The notes beneath the pieces were generated by a model. That model ran no database searches, was not told the origin of the DNA, and was given only the letters and a program-made list of their open reading frames with translations. Position numbers and translations under genes: made by a program. This document shows positions 57,709 through 64,000 of a DNA stretch of 64,000 nucleotides, in pieces. This DNA comes from Pilaira anomala (Eukaryota > Mucoromycota > Mucoromycetes > Mucorales > Mucoraceae). How positions within the stretch are numbered: position 1 is the stretch's first letter; each line of letters opens with the position of its first letter. The stretch lies in the NCBI GenBank assembly GCA_025716855.1, contig JAIXMQ010000025.1, forward strand, positions 62,001 to 126,000, written 5' to 3'.

Positions 57709-59514
57709 TGTTAACTTTAGAGTAATATATACTTGAAATAAAAGATATTAACAAAAAAAAAAAAAGAAGAAGATTTCGAATTCTCGTTCCCCTTTATATA
57801 TAACTTCTTCGGAAGAGCCGGAGTTTTTGGCATGATTTTTTTCTCTTATAATTCAGTATTTCGTCCAATACCGGAAAACGTTTACGTTGTAAAGGAAAGA
57901 AGAAAAAGCAAATTATTGACTTATTTCGATGTCCGTAGCATGTGCAGTTAAACTTGAGGCGGGATATGACGGAACTGTTGAAGGTCCGAGTTGCTCCTAA
58001 AAATTAGGACACAAAGAGAAGACTGAGCACCATTTTTCTTTTGTCATATACATTATATATATATATATAAATAAATAGTTCAATTGAGCTTTTAGATAAG
58101 ATAACTTGAGGTATAATAATACTCTGTGAATAGTAGGGGTTTTTTTTTTTTGATGCAAGTAAAAGATTCAATTTCAGTCATTGTTGAATTTATTATAAGA
58201 GATTCTCCCTCCCCCCCCCCCTTTTTTTCCCCACATTTTTTGTTTTAAGCCAATTAAACAATTGAGGGACAAGAATAGAAAAGCCGTGGGAATTATATTG
58301 AAAGTACGCTTCACTGTTTTTCCTGAACAATGGGTATGGGGCACGCAAGTTATTTATACTGTAGGACGGCACAGACTCTTTAAATTATATTATATATAAT
58401 CTCTCTATTTAGAAATCTGATCATTTTTTTTTTAAAAAGGAATTACATAGGGGGGGGGGTCTAGATTGTTTATATAAAAAAAAAAAGTATGATTATTAGT
58501 TTTCAAAGAGCCATAAAGATGATGTTTTCAGGGGAGGAACGAGAACCCTTTTTTTTTTAGTAGTAGTTACCGTAACAAAAGGTAATATCATCCCTGACAC
58601 CATAAAAAGTCGGGGGAGTTTTTTTTTTAAGCTTTCACATGAACTGGTTTTTTTTTTTTAAAAAAAAAATGGGTTTTATGTGTATAGCGTAACACTAAAA
58701 TTTATAAACACCATCAAGCTATACTTTGGTAGTTATACGTCCTAATATTAAAAATATACCAAAGCGTATAAAATGCGTAAATTATATAATATATACAGCT
58801 TGACATACTAATCGGGATACTTTTTGTTAAAAAAATTTGAAGCGGCCTTTTTTTTTTTTTTTTAATGATGACTCTTTAGAGGATGACTAAACTATGAAAT
58901 TATTCGTTGCATTTATTTTTTCAATTGATGAGAAGAGCAAAAAAGACTTTTGTAAAATTCAAATTCATATTACAAAATAAAAAAAAAAGTATTATATTTC
59001 ACACACTCTCGTAAAAAAAAAAAAAAAAAAAAAAAAATAAGCTTCTTCTTCTCTGTATAGTACGGTTGTGAGAAAGATATAGCGTGTGCTCTTTTTTGTT
59101 TTCAAACAGTTATAATAAACAGCTTTATCTGGTATCACGGTTTTAAATAATCTAATTGTAAAAAAAGCTCAATCGCATAATTGAGCCGGAAAAGTCATCA
59201 TATAAATCATGCAAAAAAAAAAAAATCTTTCCGAAATTTATAATACAAAAAAGAATTTTGGTAGTACCGTATTAAAAATTAGAAGTGAGTACACAATAAG
59301 GATTGTTTTAAAGATTTGCTTGAAATCTCTCTACTGTAATAACTCGAGGGATGAGAGTAGTTCTGATATCCTATTTGATATATTTTACATAATGACTTGT
59401 AAATAAAAAATATTTATTTGTAAGTCATTCTTTTAAAAGAAATAAGGTTACGTAACAAACCGACGTAATAACCCGAATCTACGCCAAATCGACGTAATCC
59501 AGCCATTTTTTTTT

Positions 59515-59545
<31 letters not shown>

Positions 59546-59564
59546 CTTCCTATTTATCTTAAGA
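57709..59564. other. Divergent upstream region of PCK1 and the BAG-domain gene
   Basis: 1.86 kb with no supported gene. It includes a C11 run (about 58212-58222), G9 runs (58451-58459), many A/T runs, and a T-rich tract (59507-59545) leading into the BAG-domain gene. An open frame at 59209-59406 has no supporting evidence. Confidence 0.5.
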
Positions 59565-61865
59565 ATGTCTCAAGTCAACGGTAAGACTCTAACGCTTGAC
59601 GACTTTGTTCAGCTACAAGCGTTGCTTAGTTATGAGCAAGCTGAACGCGATCGACATATTCAGGATTGTCAAAGTAATAAAGAACCCGTATTTTATGTTC
59701 AGCCTACTACTACTCCATCTCAGCCTACGCGTCATGTACAGTTTCGTCGTGATATTAACCCACAAGCCAGTTTACAGTCCGGACTTGAAAGTGCGCGTTT
59801 AGCTGAAGCGTCCATGAAACTAAAGTGGTTAAAGGACCAATACAGACGTCAACGTGCTCTCGAAGTTCAGTTGTATCTAGAACATTATCGTCGACAAGCA
59901 TTGATTCGTAGTGTATTAGAAGAAGCAGAAGAAATGTATTATCGACAATGTATTGCGGCTGCACTTGAAAAGGCCCGAATTCAATTATGTCTACAACAGT
60001 TTCTAGATACTAAGAGACTCAATCTTGAAGAACAACCAGAAGAAGAAATGTATAAAGTGCAACAAGAGGAGGATTTGGACGGGTATACAGAATATCATAC
60101 TCAGCAATTGGAAAATTTATTGGAGTATATTTTTGATCAACGGAATCTTGAAGAGGTTGGAAATCAACATCTAGAAGTACTATCTGAAGAAGACCAGGCT
60201 AAGAATATTGCCCAAGTATGGAAATTTTTATCTGACCAGCAAGAGAGTGAGTATACTCCTCGTACTGAATACTTGTCTTCGGATGACGACGAAGAAGAAG
60301 AAGAAGATACAGATGTTGACATGGAGGAAGAAGAAGAAGAAGAATATACAGGTGATGAAGAAGAAGAAGAGGATATTGATTTTATTCCGTTATTGGTTGA
60401 GCAAATAAAGCTTCAACAACAGCAACTTCAACAGCAACAGCTTCAGCAACAGCAGCTTCAACAACTCCAACAACAGAAGCAACAGGAATTGTTGGATCAG
60501 CAAGTGCAACCACATCATGAGCAAGAGTCTCGTGAGCTTTATCAACAGGAGAAGAATCAAATTGAGGCCATACTCCAGAAAAGACAGCAAATTCAACAGT
60601 TGCAAGAACAGCTTTATCAAAAGCAAAATAATCCAATGCAGGAACAACAAGAACAACAGCAGCAAGAAGAAGGTAATTTGCAGCAGCAGCTTCATCATCA
60701 TCAGCATGAATTGAGACAAAAGCAAGAAGAGCAAGAGAAAATCTACTACTCACCAGTAGTAGAGCAGATGCAAGAAGATGATCAAGAAGAAGAAAAGCAA
60801 GGTCAACAAGAACAAGAGCAGCATGAACAACAGGAAGAACACCCTGTTGAAAAGATGGATGAGCAACAAGAGCAAAAAAAGGTTGATCAGAAAACTTTGG
60901 AGGCTCAAAAAGAAGAAGAAGCGGGACAAAATCATGCATCAAAAGCACGTAAAAAGCATAAGAAAAAGAAGAATAAGAATAAAAAGAAGCATTCTAGGCG
61001 TAAATCCGCACATCAACAACAACAGCAACAACAACAACCTCAATCACCTACAAGAAGAAAAGATACAGATTTTCCTCCTGTTCAAGATCATATTGTACCA
61101 TTACAGAAACTAATTCATAAATTAGCATCAGAACCTGTATTGATTGGAGAACAAAGAACTCAATATAGTGATGAACCTAAACCATCTGGTATTTGGGCCA
61201 AGAACATGACGACGACGACGACAACGACTAAAAACAATAAACCAAATACTAAATCACCTCCTTTAGCACCTCTTTCAACCACTACTACTGAAGTTGGTGG
61301 TGTTGATCATGAACAAACGAAAGCACCATTTTTACCTCAACATATCTTTACAGAGGCCGAACCTACCCCTACGATGGAAAATATGCCAAATACACCATTA
61401 GGAACCCAAGCAGAAGTAGAAGAAGAAGTACAACAAGGGTTAGAACATTTTGTGAATACGGTGGCTGCAGAGCAGAAAAATGAGGTTGTACCACCGGATC
61501 CAAGAAAGACAAAGACATTTGAAGAATTGGAAGCGGTGTCACATTTGTTATCAGATGCAGATAGTGATATTGTGAAGAGATGGAAAACGGTCTTAAAAGG
61601 AGGAAAAGATGGAAAGCAAAAGTTAGAATTTAAAAAGGAAAATGAAGGTACTTTATTGTTAACAGCGACTACACCATTTAATCGACAATTCTTGGGCTCT
61701 GAAGACGAATTGTTGAGGATGATGATAAGATTAGATGCGGTTGAAAGTTTTGCAGATCCATCTATTCGTGCTAAAAGAAAGAAATTGGTTAAAACGTGTG
61801 AATCCATGTTGGATGAATTGGATAAATACAAGCAATCGCAATGGGAGAAAGCAATGATGAAATAA
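59565..61865 (+). CDS. Q/E-rich coiled-coil protein with C-terminal BAG-like domain
   Basis: Single exon, 766 aa. The N-terminal 150 residues are helical (TLDDFVQLQALLSYEQAERD; MKLKWLKDQYRRQRALEVQL). An acidic run (SSDDDEEEEEDTDVDMEEEE) and a very long Q/E-rich region (about 280-450) follow, then a Lys-rich patch (KARKKHKKKKNKNKKKHSRR). Residues about 655-766 form a BAG-like three-helix domain: FEELEAVSHLLSDADSDIVK, then EDELLRMMIRLDAVESFADP and IRAKRKKLVKTCESMLDELD. BAG domains bind the Hsp70 nucleotide-binding domain and release ADP; several fungi have Q-rich BAG proteins, so a chaperone-linked cofactor is likely. The upstream leader is almost pure T/C. The missing introns are in keeping with low-complexity expansion. 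Confidence 0.78.
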   Translation: MSQVNGKTLTLDDFVQLQALLSYEQAERDRHIQDCQSNKEPVFYVQPTTTPSQPTRHVQFRRDINPQASLQSGLESARLAEASMKLKWLKDQYRRQRALEVQLYLEHYRRQALIRSVLEEAEEMYYRQCIAAALEKARIQLCLQQFLDTKRLNLEEQPEEEMYKVQQEEDLDGYTEYHTQQLENLLEYIFDQRNLEEVGNQHLEVLSEEDQAKNIAQVWKFLSDQQESEYTPRTEYLSSDDDEEEEEDTDVDMEEEEEEEYTGDEEEEEDIDFIPLLVEQIKLQQQQLQQQQLQQQQLQQLQQQKQQELLDQQVQPHHEQESRELYQQEKNQIEAILQKRQQIQQLQEQLYQKQNNPMQEQQEQQQQEEGNLQQQLHHHQHELRQKQEEQEKIYYSPVVEQMQEDDQEEEKQGQQEQEQHEQQEEHPVEKMDEQQEQKKVDQKTLEAQKEEEAGQNHASKARKKHKKKKNKNKKKHSRRKSAHQQQQQQQQPQSPTRRKDTDFPPVQDHIVPLQKLIHKLASEPVLIGEQRTQYSDEPKPSGIWAKNMTTTTTTTKNNKPNTKSPPLAPLSTTTTEVGGVDHEQTKAPFLPQHIFTEAEPTPTMENMPNTPLGTQAEVEEEVQQGLEHFVNTVAAEQKNEVVPPDPRKTKTFEELEAVSHLLSDADSDIVKRWKTVLKGGKDGKQKLEFKKENEGTLLLTATTPFNRQFLGSEDELLRMMIRLDAVESFADPSIRAKRKKLVKTCESMLDELDKYKQSQWEKAMMK

Positions 61866-61944
61866 AAAATAAATAAAAAGCAAATAAAAAACTCCGTTTT
61901 TTTTTTTTTTTTTTTTCTTTTTTTTTCTTATTATTTTTAAAAAA

Positions 61945-63110
61945 ATGACCAGGTTATTAAAAAAGCTACCATATTCTATATCTCATTTTCTCGGTTATCG
62001 TAAGCCAAATTATACACCGAAAAAGATACCTCAATGGAGAATATACTTTTGGTCTTTTTTAGCTGCCTGGATTGGTATAGCTTTATTAGAAATTATATTT
62101 ACATATTCTTTTACTTTCCAATCTCATCAAGCACCCATGATTATCGCTTCATTTGTAAGTCATAAAAAAAAAAAAAAAAAAAATTGGCAGAAATATAAAC
62201 AAAAAATTACTTGATTTGGAAAATATAACAACAGGGCGCTAGTGCAGTATTAATTTATGGTGTAGTCGATTCACCATTAGCTCAACCTCGTAATGTCGTT
62301 TGTGGTCAACTGGTTGGGTCTATCGTAGGAGTCATTATAGCACAGTTGTTTCTTACTATTCCACCTAACTGGTGGACCTCCTCCTCCTCCTCAACCGGAC
62401 AAAGAATTGTAGCAGAATGGATCGGTGGTGCTACAGCTATGGCACTTGCTTTAACCATCATGCAGATAACCAAAACAGTTCATCCACCGGGTGGAGCCAC
62501 TGCATTGATAGCTGTGATCACACCAGATATTGTCAATATCTCATGGTTTTATATCGCCATCATTGTACTTTCTTCCGTTATGCAGGTCGTAATTGGATGC
62601 TTAGTTAATAACGTAGAACGTAGATATCCTCACTATTGGTGGACACCGCCTCATGCTGCAGCGCCTATCCAATTTGATCGTGCTATTCTATCTACACGGA
62701 TGATGTCTAATAATACAGACGCTGATGAAGAAGTAGTTGAAAACAATTTATTAACAGCAACAGCAGCAGCAGAAGAAGAAGAAGAAGAAGGGACCTTATT
62801 TAAGGATGATAAGAAGGCGATCATAGTACCTGCTGCTACAGCTGCAGCAGTAGATCAATCATTATTTAAAACAAGTACTGCTTCATCTTCATCTTCTACT
62901 TTGGAAACAACTAGTGCAATAGAACATGCACTCTATATTCTACAGAAGCATGTAAATGATTCTCGAATTCCGTATCTTGTCATCTCTGATGGGCTCCCCC
63001 CCTTGACAACGACTTGGGATTTATCATTACTGGATGATACGGATAAAGCATGTTTGGAACGTTTATCACAAAAAATCAGTTCTTCTGTCTATAACATGGA
63101 GAAATATTAA
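61945..63110 (+). CDS. HPP-family integral membrane protein, tandem copy 1
   Basis: Two exons, 61945-62154 and 62235-63110 (361 aa). HPP-type core: an N-terminal GYRKPNYTPKKIPQWRIYFW, then membrane segments (SFLAAWIGIALLEIIFTYSF; GASAVLIYGVVDSPLAQPRN; VCGQLVGSIVGVIIAQLFLT; EWIGGATAMALALTIMQITK). The eponymous motif is KTVHPPGGATALIAVI, then ISWFYIAIIVLSSVMQVVIG and a terminal cytosolic region with Ala/Glu/Ser low complexity. Plant and bacterial HPP proteins have been linked to nitrite transport; the fungal substrate is not known. Its start lies only 80 bp after the BAG-gene stop. The intron falls after ...PMIIASF, exactly as in the next gene. Confidence 0.88.
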
Positions 63111-63597
63111 CTCCTTAAAATGTAATAAGTATTTACTGACTACTAAATATAAATAAAAAAAAAGATTAGTAGTTACTCAAAAAAATATCTATTACTCATA
63201 CTTTTTAAAAATAGAAATGGTATTATTTTACCCTTTTTGTGTACAAGAAAATACAGCAACGTGTTTTCTTATGTTTTAGGGTTTGAATGAATTGTTCAAT
63301 TCTTCTTGTCTTGTCAAAAAAAAATGTACGCAGAAAAAATAAAATCGATTCACCTGACATTGAAACCAAAAAAAAAAAGGGCTGACTGAAATAAGCTTTT
63401 ATATAAATATTTTTTATGATAATGGCAAATGGGAAAAATCAAGTTAAACAATGACCAATCAATTACAGTTTTTGTAATATATAAAAAAAAAAAAAATTAA
63501 TTTCACTGTTTCATTTTTTTTTTTTTTTTCTCTCTTTCTTTCTTTCTTTCGTTTATATATCTAAATCTTTTTTTTTTTTTTTTTCTGCTAAAACTGA
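63111..63597. other. Spacer between the two HPP genes
   Basis: About 490 bp, AT-rich, with a CT/(CTTT)n tract at about 63529-63551 and a T run at 63569-63584 directly before the second start codon. Nothing else seen. Confidence 0.6.
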
Positions 63598-64000
63598 ATG
63601 ACTCGGTTAGAAAGATTACCGTATCGCGTATCATATTTTTTAGGCTATCGTAAACCAAACTATACTATAAAGACCTTACCGTCCTGGAGAATCTATTTTT
63701 GGTCATTTCTGGCATCATGGATCGGTATTGCCCTACTTGAACTCATTTTTACTTATTCCGAATCATTTAAAGCTCATAAGACACCTATGATTGTGGCTTC
63801 ATTTGTAAATATTTTAGTTCCTATTTCTTTTTTTTTTTTATTTATTTATTTTACCTGAATTCATCATTACTAATTTTTTTTTTATTGTTGTTGTTGTTGT
63901 TGTGGTTACTGTTGATTACTATAGGGTGCTACAGCTGTTTTAGTTTACGGTGTAATAGAATCACCGTTAGCCCAACCTAGAAATGTGATTGGCGGTCACG
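63598..64000 (+). CDS. HPP-family integral membrane protein, tandem copy 2 (partial)
   Basis: Exon 1 is 63598-63804 and exon 2 starts at 63925, running off the window end. The first exon (MTRLERLPYRVSYFLGYRKP, NYTIKTLPSWRIYFWSFLAS, WIGIALLELIFTYS) and the start of exon 2 (GATAVLVYGVIESPLAQPRN) align residue by residue with copy 1, with the intron at the same codon. Copy 2 lacks one Lys/Leu at the N-terminus. Tandem duplication is the simple explanation. The rest of the gene lies outside the window. Confidence 0.9.

Noticed and set aside
60382..60948. 188-codon minus-strand frame opposite the Q/E-rich region
   Set aside because: Antisense of CAA/CAG/GAA repeats is read as Leu/Val/Ala-rich and looks membrane-like only because of the repeat; the plus-strand BAG-like gene is continuous.
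1..64000. tRNA, rRNA, CRISPR or viral sequences
   Set aside because: Scanned by eye for T-loop-like ggttcga words, rRNA-like blocks, regular spacer arrays and polymerase/capsid-like frames; none was convincing.

Overview
The window looks like nuclear DNA of an early-diverging fungus, most likely a Mucoromycota/Mucorales-type genome. Intergenic DNA is very AT-rich with long poly-A/poly-T runs. Protein genes carry many short GT-AG introns, mostly 36-90 nt. The recognisable genes are ordinary fungal housekeeping genes. No rRNA, tRNA or CRISPR was recognised. The species cannot be named from the sequence alone.

Region by region. 0.3-7.5 kb is a run of small unrecognised genes. Several are secreted or single-pass membrane proteins, and one has an exon built from a string of perfect DNA/RNA hairpins. 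7.6-19.1 kb is a dense gene block: an EDEM-type GH47 mannosidase with a PA domain, a lipin phosphatidate phosphatase, a small mitochondrial-type protein, a Q/P-rich protein, an EIF1AD-like protein, a two-TM protein and a DHHC palmitoyltransferase. 19.2-31.5 kb is a repeat island holding four copies of a composite non-coding element, two TA-flanked MITE-like insertions and one broken gene. 32.0-47.8 kb holds a 3CxxC zinc-finger protein, sulfite reductase flavoprotein (MET10 type), an OAC1-type mitochondrial carrier, a BCAS3-like WD40 protein, mitochondrial pyruvate carrier MPC2, a GT49-type glycosyltransferase and a mitochondrial hydrolase-like protein. 47.8-64 kb is sparser: a Gti1/Pac2 (WOPR) regulator, a gene desert, PEP carboxykinase, a Q-rich BAG-domain protein and a tandem pair of HPP-family membrane proteins, the second cut by the window end.

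The genes do not form one pathway. Mitochondrial metabolism is over-represented (OAC1-type carrier, MPC2, small mitochondrial proteins), together with cytosolic PEPCK and sulfite reduction. Exon-intron structures were worked out by splice-site phase. For nearly every multi-exon gene the exon lengths sum to a whole number of codons; exceptions are stated in the entries. The most unusual signals are the hairpin-string exon (2.1-2.66 kb), the composite repeat island, and a MITE whose empty target site is also present in the window.
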